Origin: a bacterium
GTDB lineage: Bacteria; Armatimonadota; Zipacnadia; Zipacnadales; UBA11051
DNA: 64,000 nt
Direction: 5' to 3'
Assembly: GCA_030604405.1 (NCBI GenBank)
Contig: JAUVVY010000004.1
Location: 22,853-86,852, forward strand
Part shown: in pieces, positions 35,947 to 44,211 of the stretch
How positions within the stretch are numbered: the first letter of the stretch is position 1
Layout of the letters: each line of letters starts with the position of its first letter
Program-made: the position numbers and the translations under genes
Notes under the pieces: model-generated
What the model was told of the DNA's origin: nothing
The model's input: only the letters and a program-made list of their open reading frames with translations
Databases searched by the model: none

Positions 35947-38487
35947 GTGCATGTGCTCAAGTGGATATCACTTGCCTGTGTCGTGACGCTGGCGATGCTG
36001 ATCGCCGCACTGCCGGCGGCAAGCGGTGGGGTGTTCGTGGCAAAGAATGGCAACGATGCCTGGTCCGGCACGCTCGCCCAGCCAAACGCAGCGAACAGCG
36101 ACGGCCCGCTCGCGACTCTGATCCGCGCGCGGGATGCGATTCGCGAGATAAAAGCCACGGACGCGGATGCGCAACTGACGGTGACGGTTCGCGCCGGGAC
36201 CTATCACTTGGCGGAGCCGCTGATGCTGACGTCCGAGGATTCCGGCACTGCCCAGCGACCGGTGCGATGGCAGGCGCATCCGGGAGAAGAGGTGATCCTG
36301 AGCGGCGGGCGGCCGATCACCTCTGAGTGGCGGACCGCAGACGGCAAGATCTACACGACCCAACTCCCCGAGGTGGCCGATGGGAACTGGTACTTCCGCC
36401 TGGTCCGTGTGGGCGAGGACTGGGCCGTCCGTGCCCGCTATCCGAACTATGACCCCGAGAATCCGTACACAGGCGGCTGGTTGTTTGTGAAGCCATTCGC
36501 TGAGGCCGAGGCCCGGTTCGGCAAGGTAGTGGAGGGTATCCACGGTGTGGGCGACATGATGCAGTGGCGCGTCCGAGTGCCCGCCAGCGGCGACTACAAT
36601 GTGTTCCACTACTACGCCGCGCACAACGAGCCCTGGGGCATAGTGGACATGGGCGGGCGAACGACCTTCAGCGTTGACGAAGGCGAACCGGTGGTATTGC
36701 AGAGCCTGCCGGACACCGGCAGCTTCAATAGCTTCAAGTGGTCCCCGAAGAACGCGACGCTTCGCCTGGAGAAAGGCGAGCATACGATCCGCTGGACCAA
36801 CATCAAGGGCGGGGGGATCAACTACGACGCTTTTGTGCTGTGCGATGATCCAGAGTGGACCCCCGAAGGCGCGCCCCCGAAGGGGCCAGCCGTCGGCAGG
36901 CACATGATCGTGGTGGATGCGGAGAGCTTTGTGCAGAGCAAGGGCGAAGAGCTCTCCGTCGCCGTTCGGGGCCGCAAGCCCGACTTCGGGTTCGCGCCGG
37001 GAGAGCTGAAGGAGTGGCCCAGGTCGAAGCAGATCGAGATGCACGTCTTCCCGGCCCAGAGCTGGGTGAATTCGATTGAGCCCATCGCCGACCTCGACAT
37101 CGAAAACGGGACCGGCACCCTCGTCGGCCGGATCATGGAGTTGCGTGTCGGCAATCGTTACTTCCTTGAGAATATCTTCGAGGAGCTCGACACTCCGGGC
37201 GAGTGGTACCTCGACCGCGAAACGGGCGTGCTCCACTACTGGCCGACCGAGCCGGACTTCGCCGAAAAGGCGATAGTGGCGCCGGTTCACGATCGCATCA
37301 TTCATATCAGAGGCGGGGCTGGGGCGGGCCCGGTGCGGAACATCGAGATAGCCGGCTTCACGTTCATGGACACCAGCTACACGCCCCACACCGGCAACCC
37401 GTACGGCCCCCCTGACGCAGCAATCTGGATTGAGTATGGGCGCGACTGCCTGATCGAGAACTGCCGCTTCACGCGCCTGGGTGGGAGCGCGCTGAATCTG
37501 GTCGGAGATGTTCGGGGCAACAGGTTCCTGGGCAACACCGTCGAGTACGTGGGCCAGAACGGTGTCTACATGTATGGCGGTGGCGCCAGCACATGTCCGA
37601 TGGAGAACACCGTAGCCGGCTGCCACATACACCACATTGGCCTCATCTACAAGAGTGTCGGGGGTGTTCACATCGGTCCGCGCAATCCGGCGCTGGCTCA
37701 GCAGCCGGGCAATCTCATCGCCCACAACCTGATCACCGACGTGCCCCGCTATGGCATCGGAATGCTGATGAACCAGGGCAACAACGTGGTCGAGTTCAAT
37801 GAGATCCGCCGCAGCAACCTGGAGACGAATGACACCGGAGGGATCGCGACCTGTGTGCGCAACCGGGAGGCGGCGGGCAATGTCTTCCGCTTCAATCTGG
37901 TGATGGACTCCATCGGCCTGCAGACCACCACTGAGGGGGAAATACTCACGCCGTTCTTTACGTGGGGCATCTACCTGGACGACGACTCAAGTCACGCGCA
38001 GGTGTATGGCAACATCTGCGTGCGCAACTACCGCGGCGGCGTGGTCATTCACCGCGGCCAGAAGAACGTGATCGAGAACAACATTTTCGTGGACTCCAAC
38101 CTGGCGGAGGCGGAGTTCATGGACTGGGGCGGGCAGATGGTGGGAAACGTCTTCCGTCGCAACATCTGCTACCGCGTCAAAGGGGCCGGCGACATGATCC
38201 GCTTCACCGGTCCATTCGGATGGACCGACCAAGTGCTGGCCGAGTGCGACCGCAACCTGTACTGGAACGCTGCGGACGAGCCCTCGTTCACGTTCGGGGG
38301 CAAGTCGCTGGAGCAATGGCGTGAGATGGGCTACGACGAACACACCGTCGTCGCCGACCCGATGTTCAGGGCCCCGGAGAACGATGACTATACGCTTGAT
38401 GCAAAATCGCCCGCCTTCGAACTGGGCTTCCAGGCAATCCCGGTGGCGAGGATCGGGCTGAACGGGTACGACCGCAGCGAATACTGA
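35947..38487 (+). CDS. Secreted right-handed parallel beta-helix protein with inserted CBM6-like domain (GH141-like)
   Basis: This 846-residue exported protein starts at GTG, with GAGGAG about nine bases upstream. The signal peptide is residues 1-26 (VVTLAMLIAALPAASGG). The opening FVAKNGNDAWSGTLAQPN and EWYLDRETGVLHYWP near residue 418 resemble GH141-type glycosidases. Residues about 195-310 look like an inserted CBM6/35-like jelly roll (RVRVPASGDYNVFHYYAAH, LRLEKGEHTIRWTN). From about 450 a beta-helix with N- and G-rich turns follows (ENCRFTRLGG, NRFLGNTVEYVGQNGVYMYG). It should act on a polysaccharide outside the cell; catalytic residues cannot be assigned. The GH141 placement is a resemblance, not a proven match. 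Confidence 0.74.
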   Translation: MHVLKWISLACVVTLAMLIAALPAASGGVFVAKNGNDAWSGTLAQPNAANSDGPLATLIRARDAIREIKATDADAQLTVTVRAGTYHLAEPLMLTSEDSGTAQRPVRWQAHPGEEVILSGGRPITSEWRTADGKIYTTQLPEVADGNWYFRLVRVGEDWAVRARYPNYDPENPYTGGWLFVKPFAEAEARFGKVVEGIHGVGDMMQWRVRVPASGDYNVFHYYAAHNEPWGIVDMGGRTTFSVDEGEPVVLQSLPDTGSFNSFKWSPKNATLRLEKGEHTIRWTNIKGGGINYDAFVLCDDPEWTPEGAPPKGPAVGRHMIVVDAESFVQSKGEELSVAVRGRKPDFGFAPGELKEWPRSKQIEMHVFPAQSWVNSIEPIADLDIENGTGTLVGRIMELRVGNRYFLENIFEELDTPGEWYLDRETGVLHYWPTEPDFAEKAIVAPVHDRIIHIRGGAGAGPVRNIEIAGFTFMDTSYTPHTGNPYGPPDAAIWIEYGRDCLIENCRFTRLGGSALNLVGDVRGNRFLGNTVEYVGQNGVYMYGGGASTCPMENTVAGCHIHHIGLIYKSVGGVHIGPRNPALAQQPGNLIAHNLITDVPRYGIGMLMNQGNNVVEFNEIRRSNLETNDTGGIATCVRNREAAGNVFRFNLVMDSIGLQTTTEGEILTPFFTWGIYLDDDSSHAQVYGNICVRNYRGGVVIHRGQKNVIENNIFVDSNLAEAEFMDWGGQMVGNVFRRNICYRVKGAGDMIRFTGPFGWTDQVLAECDRNLYWNAADEPSFTFGGKSLEQWREMGYDEHTVVADPMFRAPENDDYTLDAKSPAFELGFQAIPVARIGLNGYDRSEY

Positions 38488-38893
38488 GGAGCCCGCCCAA
38501 GCCGGGCGCTTGCTGCCAGGTCTGAACGGAGCGGGACACAACGAGCGGCGTGGAAAGCTACGCCGGCGGACTAGCTCCGTGACAGCGACGTGCGGAGGAA
38601 ACCATGTTGCGGCAGCTTCTGTCCATGACGTTGCTGTTGACCCCATGCGCAGCGGCCACTTGATCGTGTCACTCTCTTTGGCCTTCCCACACAGCACCCC
38701 TTGAAGCCGGATTCTTCCCCACCACACGCCCGGTTTCCCTCGGCGACTTCGCAGGTACAAGTTGTCCTCGCCACGGTGTCCACCGAGCTATCAGGGGCGC
38801 GTCGTGATCACGATCATTCGTCCTCAGCAAGTCATATCACGCATGGGCCCATATCGCGGCACTTCGCCACGCTGGACTGCTCCGACGCGCACG
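38488..38893. other. Intergenic region between convergent genes
   Basis: No gene seen. A short GC hairpin follows the beta-helix stop (GCCCG/CGGGC near 38494-38510) but without a T-run, so termination is uncertain. Confidence 0.45.
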
Positions 38894-39076
38894 CTATGCC
38901 TTCTTCCCGGATAGGTGCTGCGCTATGTACACGCCTATTAGCACCCACCCGGAACACCAGACAAAGAGAGATACCATGTCGTGCTCTGAGCCCCATGTGG
39001 TCACGGACAGTATCGGCGCCAGCACGACACTGGCTGCACCAACGAAAACCGCCCAGCGTGGTATTCTCCCATACAT
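38894..39076 (-). CDS. Small two-span membrane protein, 60 residues
   Basis: This short frame starts at an ATG with GGAGAG five bases upstream. It encodes two hydrophobic segments, RWAVFVGAASVVLAPILSV and MVSLFVWCSGWVLIGVYIA, joined by a polar turn, and ends with KK near the C terminus. The family is unknown. It lies 58 bp downstream of the four-span membrane protein gene on the same strand, so the two are likely co-transcribed with the 50-residue secreted protein. Upstream in the same frame the sequence includes a YD-repeat-like stretch (39086-39142), which I treat as non-coding. Confidence 0.58.
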   Translation of the reverse strand: MYGRIPRWAVFVGAASVVLAPILSVTTWGSEHDMVSLFVWCSGWVLIGVYIAQHLSGKKA

Positions 39077-39134
39077 TATTGCTCTCCCCGTGCCGGTCAT
39101 CCGCCCGGCGTTGTCGTAGGTCCACGTAGTCACA

Positions 39135-39866
39135 TCACCGCTGCTGATCGGCTTTGGCGTTTTCCGAAGTCGTCTCCAGCTTGCTTGCAGCCACGTGTGC
39201 GAGCCAAGTGTTGGGATACCTGTCTGCGATCTGTTGGAGCAACTGCTGCCCGTCCTTTTCTTCTCCGGTGACCGAGGCTGCACGAGCGGCAGACATTAAC
39301 GCTTTGCCGGCTTGCGGTGAGTGGCGGTGCGGCCCAGCGCCGCGCAAGAAGCGTTTCACTGCGTCTTGATAGCGTCCGGCGCCCTCGAGGGCACTGACAT
39401 GTCCTGCCCATATCTCAGCCTCGGTCTTAGGCAAGTGCGGTGTCCAGTCGGATATCCATTTGTAGGCAGTGACGCGCTGTTCATCGGACCAATTCTCACT
39501 GGTCATGGCCTCCAGAAGTGTTCGTGCTCTAGCTTCCACAAGCCACAGAAACGTGAGAAACAGGACTCCCAGCCCACCACCTATGAGCGCTCCGGCAGAG
39601 GACTCCCTGCCAGGGGCCAACAGCGCTGCCAACACTGTTATCAACATGCCACAGAGCGGGGCGATCGCTTCCTTCACGATTCGAGTAGAAACGCGTTGAC
39701 CATTGCCTTGAAACGGCCAAAGGAAGAGGCGACAGGCGACAACGAGTGCGAATGTGAAGCCCCCACCAATTTCCAGGTGGCCGCCATAGAGAAGTGCGAG
39801 CATTGTCGCAACGAAGACCGCGTACATGACAGCCAAGGCAGCACAGACCTTTGCGTCAGCAAGCAT
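39135..39866 (-). CDS. Membrane protein with C-terminal TPR-like helices
   Basis: This 243-residue protein has about four hydrophobic segments in its first 115 residues (AALAVMYAVFVATMLALLYGG, FALVVACRLFLWPF, PLCGMLITVLAALLA, GALIGGGLGVLFLTFLWLV). A cytoplasmic or periplasmic helical part with TPR-like spacing follows at about 120-235 (AEIWAGHVSALEGAGRYQDA, LLQQIADRYPNTWLAHVAAS). GGGGGAG lies seven bases before the ATG. It is the middle gene of a small minus-strand group with a 50-residue secreted protein upstream (92 bp) and a 60-residue membrane protein downstream. No family is recognised. Confidence 0.68.
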   Translation of the reverse strand: MLADAKVCAALAVMYAVFVATMLALLYGGHLEIGGGFTFALVVACRLFLWPFQGNGQRVSTRIVKEAIAPLCGMLITVLAALLAPGRESSAGALIGGGLGVLFLTFLWLVEARARTLLEAMTSENWSDEQRVTAYKWISDWTPHLPKTEAEIWAGHVSALEGAGRYQDAVKRFLRGAGPHRHSPQAGKALMSAARAASVTGEEKDGQQLLQQIADRYPNTWLAHVAASKLETTSENAKADQQR

Positions 39867-39957
39867 ACGTATCTCCCCCCTTCGTCAGCTTTGAAGGGCG
39901 ACGAGATGAGGCGCAACCGTACATATGTTGAATGCCGATGTTGATTGGATGAGTTCG

Positions 39958-40110
39958 CTAGCGGCGCAATTTGGGCCAATCTGATACTATCCCCGGCTCC
40001 TGGTGGTCTTCGGTGACCCAATTGTCACCCAGGCCCTGTTCGGGCAAAGCGACGGCCCAGCCACAGGCAAATAATGCGAGAAGCATTACGACGGTCAGGA
40101 GCTGCTTCAT
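39958..40110 (-). CDS. Small secreted or lipoprotein-like protein, 50 residues
   Basis: The ATG at 40110 has AGGAGG seven bases upstream, one of the best ribosome-binding sites in the accessory region. It encodes a signal-like start MKQLLTVVMLLALFACGWAV, with Cys16 in ALFACGW near the possible cleavage site, then a polar tail with EQGLGDNWVTEDHQEPG. No family is recognised. The gene precedes the membrane-TPR protein by 92 bp on the same strand. Short length makes the protein claim moderate. Confidence 0.55.
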   Translation of the reverse strand: MKQLLTVVMLLALFACGWAVALPEQGLGDNWVTEDHQEPGIVSDWPKLRR

Positions 40111-40167
40111 GTGTGTGCCTCCTGGTGGCTAATGGACTCATTTGGAGTCATTGCTTGGCCGATGAGC

Positions 40168-40215
40168 GGGCCGGTCTCGCTGCGCTCGGCCGGCCCCTCC
40201 AAACAACTCAACGGC
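40168..40215. repeat. Compound hairpin repeat E1
   Basis: GGGCCGG at 40168-40174 pairs with CCGGCCC at 40190-40196 and is followed by the tail CTCCAAACAACTCAACGGC. It is the first of two adjacent members of a four-copy family. Confidence 0.65.
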
Positions 40216-40222
40216 AACGGCT

Positions 40223-40294
40223 GGGCCGGATAGGGAACCCGAATTTCGCTGCGCGAAATCCACCCTATTCGGCCCCTCCAAACGACTCAACGGC
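40223..40294. repeat. Compound hairpin repeat E2
   Basis: Outer stem GGGCCGGATAGGG (40223-40235) pairs with CCCTATTCGGCCC (40263-40275) at 12 of 13 positions. Inside is an independent stem ATTTCGC/GCGAAAT (40243-40249, 40253-40259). The tail CTCCAAACGACTCAACGGC ends at 40294. Confidence 0.72.
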
Positions 40295-40322
40295 ACACAA
40301 GCTGTGGTTAGACAAGCTCACC

Positions 40323-40344
40323 GCCCTGAGCAATGTCGAAGGGC
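40323..40344. repeat. Dispersed short repeat, copy 2
   Basis: GCCCTGAGCAATGTCGAAGG and two further bases resemble the reverse complement of 13550-13571. It lies 20 bp from the stop of heparinase C. Confidence 0.55.
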
Positions 40345-40364
40345 AAGGCCCGTACCACGGGAGC

Positions 40365-43300
40365 TCAACGGCCTGCCAGCCTGGCCTCGGCATTCTTCGG
40401 CAGAGTGAGGTCAACTTTGTCTGCGGCCGTGACTTTATACGCGGTCGGCCCGAGTTGGGTGACGCTCACAACACCCGGGCAGACCACTTCATCGCCGACG
40501 CCGTAATCATAGACATCGAACCAGGAGTCCACCGGGAATTCGACTGCGAGCTTTTCGGCTGGAGCCTCGGCATGCACTTGGGGGTCAATTACCGCCTGGT
40601 TGCGGACGCCGATGATGCGGTATTCAGCGGTGCGGTCGGCGTTGACCAGCCGCGCGCCGTGATAGTAGCGATAGCGGCCGAGAATAAACGGTGTCGAGGT
40701 CTGAACGTGATGGTCGGCGTGGCCGGTGACCTTGCCCGTGCCGATGCACGAGTCGAATTCCAGGCGCAACTGTGCTGCGTCGGCGAGGGCTTTGGCTTCC
40801 AGTACCTTGTAGGCAATGCGGCGGACCGGGTTGGTGATGTATATGGATTTGCCAACGAGTGCCTCGAGGTTAGGCGGCGGGGGCGAGACGGTTACGGTTT
40901 CGGTATCACGGTCCACGGCAGTAATGTGGGCGCGATACTCGGCGTTATCCGTGGTGATGCCGGATCCGTCCCTGGTCAGCCTGGTGCCGCCGATCAGCAC
41001 CATGGAGGTCGGCACACCGTTTTCTTCAGAATACAACCCGAAACGGCCGGCGAACTCAAAGCCGCCCTCGGCAGTGTGCAACACTCCCGCATCGGCGGCA
41101 GCGAAGATCGTGTCTGTGCGACCGTTTTGCAGTTCTACGACGCAGCCGTAGGCCTTGAAGCCGGCTTCATCGTCTCCAGAGACTTCCAGGGGCCGGACCT
41201 GCTTGATGACCGGCTGGTCACGGTAAAGCTCCATGACATTGATGACCTGGGTTTCGGTGGGAGCTTCGCCCTGATTGTGCAGAAGCACCCATTTCATCTC
41301 ATAGGGCGAGGCGCCGGCGGGTGACTTGCCGTCGCAGAAAATGGCCTCGGCACCTGCGGCGCTGGGTACGGTCATCCGGAAATGCAGGCCATCGGCGTTC
41401 TTGAGGGCCCAGTCGGCGGACCATACACCAGCAGGCGTGGCGCGCTCGACATTGTACAGATGCGCAAAGCCGAACATCAGCCCGCGCCAGCCTACACGGC
41501 CGCTGCGGGCGTATCTACAACCGTGTTCTTGCATCCACTTGGGGTCGCCGTACGGCACATCGGGGCCGGCGACGGTGCCGCCCTCCTGCCGCGTCAGCTC
41601 CAGACCCTCGGTGCTGAATTCACCCTCCTGAGCGTGGAAGGCCCACCAGTGCTCCTCGCCGCCGTGGATGCGGTAGAGGTCCACACAGTAGAACTGGTCA
41701 TCCGAGACGTCAACGATGGCCAACATGCGGCGCTGCCAGTCATCTTCGGATACCTGATAGCCCTCGCCGCTTGCAACCTCGTCGGAGAAGGCTTGTGCGT
41801 AGGCTTCGGCGACATGTACAGGTCCGGCGTCGGCAAAAAGCTGCGATCTGGCCGTCATCTGGACGAACGGGATCTGCCGGGCCACGTTGTGGGTAATCCA
41901 GCAGGTCTCCCAGTAGTTCCAGTTGCGAGGATAGCCCATGTGCCCCAGAATCTCGCTCTGATAAGCATCCATGCCGATTTGCATGATGTCATCCTGCGTG
42001 TGGCCGAGGGCGCGGCCGTACATCATCCAAAGCGAGCGCTTGTTGATGTCGCTGCCGCTGCGCAGCATCGCAAGACCGTAACCGTCCTGCAGACAACTCG
42101 CGTCATTCCAGTCATCCGGCCACTGGGCCGCAGCGGCCTCAACCTGCTCGCGAGTATAAGGGAATTCCAGGGACGGTTGCCAGGATGGTGCATTGACCAG
42201 CGCCCAGGCGAATTTGGGGTCCTCAAAGATCTTGTAGGCGTGCTCGAAGGCCTCTACGCCGCCGTTTTGCCACGTGCGCCTACCCAGTTTCCGGTACTGC
42301 GGGTGGCTGCCGCCGTCACCAACTCTGGAGTAGGTCCGGTCAATGTTGACGGTGTTCATGGAGAAATCGAAGATACTGTGATAGCGCCGGCTCTTGCTGA
42401 GGTTGGGATACTTTGCGTCCGGATAGACCTCGGGCCGCATCTGGCGCAAGTGTTCAATCGACTCCACGATCGGGCCCAGAGCCACCACATGCATGCCATT
42501 GTAGCCGCCGGTGGATTCGTAGGGAGCTCCGTCGCGATAGAACGTATTCGGGACAAAGTAGCGCATCTTGCCCCGGGGATCATCGTAGAGCCAGTCCATG
42601 AACTCGTCGCCACGCTCGTAGTTGAGGACTTCGGCCATTCGTATCAGGCCGCGCTGGGAATAAGGCTCGTTCGAGGCCGTCGCTCCGTCCATCGCCCCCT
42701 GCATCCACACCGCGAAGAGGTTCTCCTCGATGAAGCGGCGTACATCCTGGTGGGTCTTGACGGCAAAACCTTTTGATTGGAGGAAGGGAATGATCTGCTG
42801 GTCCTGGTCAATGGCGGGGAGGATCTTGTCATAGGCCTCGGCATAAGCCCACTGGTACCCAGGTTGGCTAATGGGATAGACGGTAAAGCCGCTGCTCAAA
42901 AATGGCCCCTGGCTGAAGAGCATCGGCCCAATACGGTCAAGCTGACATGCGCGGACATTGTGATGGCGGTGATGTGTCATGGTTGCCAGGTAGGCGTATT
43001 CTACGGCCAGTCGACTCATCGCCACCAGCGCTTTGTGCACATAGCTTATCTCACCAGTGGCCATATAGCCGTCGGCGCACTGCGGCGCTACCTTCAGCAT
43101 GTTGTGACAATACGCCTGACAAAGTTCGCCAATAAAGCCGTAGGTTTCGCCGTCGTATTTGCACGCCGGGCCCAAGCCATCATCTACATACTCGCCGCTG
43201 GTCATGTCCCCGTTGGCAAAGTCGTTGGAAGGATATTCCTCCCCGCCAACCGGACATTTGATTTTCCACGAATACGGCAACGAGAGATCCTTGCCCCACG

Positions 43301-43919
43301 GGTAGTACGCCGTCTTGTCGTAAATCTCCGGCCCGTGTATCGGGCAGCCCTCGGTGAGGTTGACCCAGTGATACCTCGGCGAGGTGGAGTCGGGCTGCAT
43401 GTCCCAGATCTGCTCGTCGGAGACATCAAGCCAGTGCTTGCCAGGAGCTCCCCTGCCGCTGGCGGCCTGCTTCTGCGCCTCAGTGGTGACGGTCTGGCCT
43501 TGTTTGAGTTCGGGTAGCTGTTCACCCAGCGGCCAGCGGCGCGGAAGTTGCACGTCCTTTAGTTCCCGGTACTCCCTCAGGTCGTCAAATGACCATATCT
43601 CTATGGATATGGTGATTTGGCCGTCCGGGTGGGCAAAGACAATGTCGGCCTGCCTGGCCGGCTCGAGGCTGCGGAAATAGTACTTGCGCAGCTCCTTCTC
43701 GGTAGGAAGTGGCGTGCGATCAAACATAGTGACACTGTCGGGATAGGTGACTTTGATTTCCGGTGCATCCGCAGGCACGTTCAGAGCCACCATGAAAAGG
43801 CGGTCCACACCGACGATGTCGGGCTTGTAGGCGACCGCACCTTCATCCTGCGAGTGGGCGCGGATAGACAACGACAGACATAGCAACGACCCTGTGACGA
43901 CCAATAAGTCCCAGCGCAT
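40365..43919 (-). CDS. Secreted heparinase II/III-like protein, large (paralogue C)
   Basis: This exported protein of about 1184 residues is homologous to paralogue A. The signal peptide is residues 1 to about 23 (LLVVTGSLLCLSLSIRA). A degenerate version of paralogue A's cysteine region is present near residue 190 (GCPIHGPEIYD, then CPVGGEEYPSNDF), with two of the four cysteines missing. The toroid region is followed by an altered heparinase motif, LGHTQDDIMQIGM near 641, and a long beta-rich C-terminal part. The start is uncertain: ATG 43919 has GGTGA five bases upstream, and ATG 43931 is also in frame. Because the motif is changed, binding without catalysis is possible. Confidence 0.78.
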   Translation of the reverse strand: MRWDLLVVTGSLLCLSLSIRAHSQDEGAVAYKPDIVGVDRLFMVALNVPADAPEIKVTYPDSVTMFDRTPLPTEKELRKYYFRSLEPARQADIVFAHPDGQITISIEIWSFDDLREYRELKDVQLPRRWPLGEQLPELKQGQTVTTEAQKQAASGRGAPGKHWLDVSDEQIWDMQPDSTSPRYHWVNLTEGCPIHGPEIYDKTAYYPWGKDLSLPYSWKIKCPVGGEEYPSNDFANGDMTSGEYVDDGLGPACKYDGETYGFIGELCQAYCHNMLKVAPQCADGYMATGEISYVHKALVAMSRLAVEYAYLATMTHHRHHNVRACQLDRIGPMLFSQGPFLSSGFTVYPISQPGYQWAYAEAYDKILPAIDQDQQIIPFLQSKGFAVKTHQDVRRFIEENLFAVWMQGAMDGATASNEPYSQRGLIRMAEVLNYERGDEFMDWLYDDPRGKMRYFVPNTFYRDGAPYESTGGYNGMHVVALGPIVESIEHLRQMRPEVYPDAKYPNLSKSRRYHSIFDFSMNTVNIDRTYSRVGDGGSHPQYRKLGRRTWQNGGVEAFEHAYKIFEDPKFAWALVNAPSWQPSLEFPYTREQVEAAAAQWPDDWNDASCLQDGYGLAMLRSGSDINKRSLWMMYGRALGHTQDDIMQIGMDAYQSEILGHMGYPRNWNYWETCWITHNVARQIPFVQMTARSQLFADAGPVHVAEAYAQAFSDEVASGEGYQVSEDDWQRRMLAIVDVSDDQFYCVDLYRIHGGEEHWWAFHAQEGEFSTEGLELTRQEGGTVAGPDVPYGDPKWMQEHGCRYARSGRVGWRGLMFGFAHLYNVERATPAGVWSADWALKNADGLHFRMTVPSAAGAEAIFCDGKSPAGASPYEMKWVLLHNQGEAPTETQVINVMELYRDQPVIKQVRPLEVSGDDEAGFKAYGCVVELQNGRTDTIFAAADAGVLHTAEGGFEFAGRFGLYSEENGVPTSMVLIGGTRLTRDGSGITTDNAEYRAHITAVDRDTETVTVSPPPPNLEALVGKSIYITNPVRRIAYKVLEAKALADAAQLRLEFDSCIGTGKVTGHADHHVQTSTPFILGRYRYYHGARLVNADRTAEYRIIGVRNQAVIDPQVHAEAPAEKLAVEFPVDSWFDVYDYGVGDEVVCPGVVSVTQLGPTAYKVTAADKVDLTLPKNAEARLAGR

Positions 43920-44050
43920 TGTTATCACCATTTCTCAGTGTAAGGGAATTCTGTACAGTAATTTCGATACGCGTGTCGTTTCGCCTGTGTCAGCAGCCGA
44001 TGTCGTTGGCCGTTTCGGTGTGGCGACCTTGCCTTGATAGCGTTGTGCGT

Positions 44051-44120
44051 GGGCCGGCCTCCCATCGGACGACAGTGTCGTCCGATGCTCGACACGGCCC
44101 TTCCATTACGACTAACGACT
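44051..44120. repeat. Compound hairpin repeat E3
   Basis: Outer stem GGGCCG (44051-44056)/CGGCCC (44095-44100) encloses a perfect ten-bp inner stem CATCGGACGA/TCGTCCGATG with a five-base loop (44063-44087). The tail TTCCATTACGACTAACGACT follows. Confidence 0.75.
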
Positions 44121-44121
44121 A

Positions 44122-44208
44122 GAAATTGGGGACAGTCACCCATTTCTTGCGATTTCTGTGAATTCCACTCCTACTCCTCTGCAGAAATAGGTGACTGTCC
44201 CCAATTTC
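44122..44208. mobile_element. Non-autonomous inverted-repeat element (RAYT/MITE-like)
   Basis: Perfect 19-bp terminal inverted repeats, GAAATTGGGGACAGTCACC at 44122-44140 and its complement at 44190-44208, extend imperfectly inward. The GGGGACAGTCACC core resembles ends I associate with REP-associated tyrosine transposase elements. No transposase is in the window, so it would depend on one elsewhere. Confidence 0.62.
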
Positions 44209-44211
44209 CCT

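Larger units (their letters stand above)
40111..40364. other. Intergenic region with two tandem compound hairpins
   Basis: This 254-bp gap lies between the small secreted-protein start and the heparinase C stop. It contains compound hairpins E1 and E2 and the second copy of the short dispersed repeat (40323-40344). I see no gene. Confidence 0.5.
43920..44211. other. Intergenic region with two mobile-type repeats
   Basis: No gene seen. It contains compound hairpin E3 (44051-44120) and directly beside it the 19-bp inverted-repeat element (44122-44208). The minus-strand heparinase D ends four bases past the element, so the element may also end transcripts. Confidence 0.55.

Noticed and set aside
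35600..35986. 128-codon frame in the gene-free region
   Set aside because: No ribosome-binding site or recognisable motif, and it overlaps the supported start of the beta-helix gene.
35968..37725. 585-codon minus-strand frame across the beta-helix gene
   Set aside because: It is a shadow frame: composition biased, no motif, opposite a well-supported gene.
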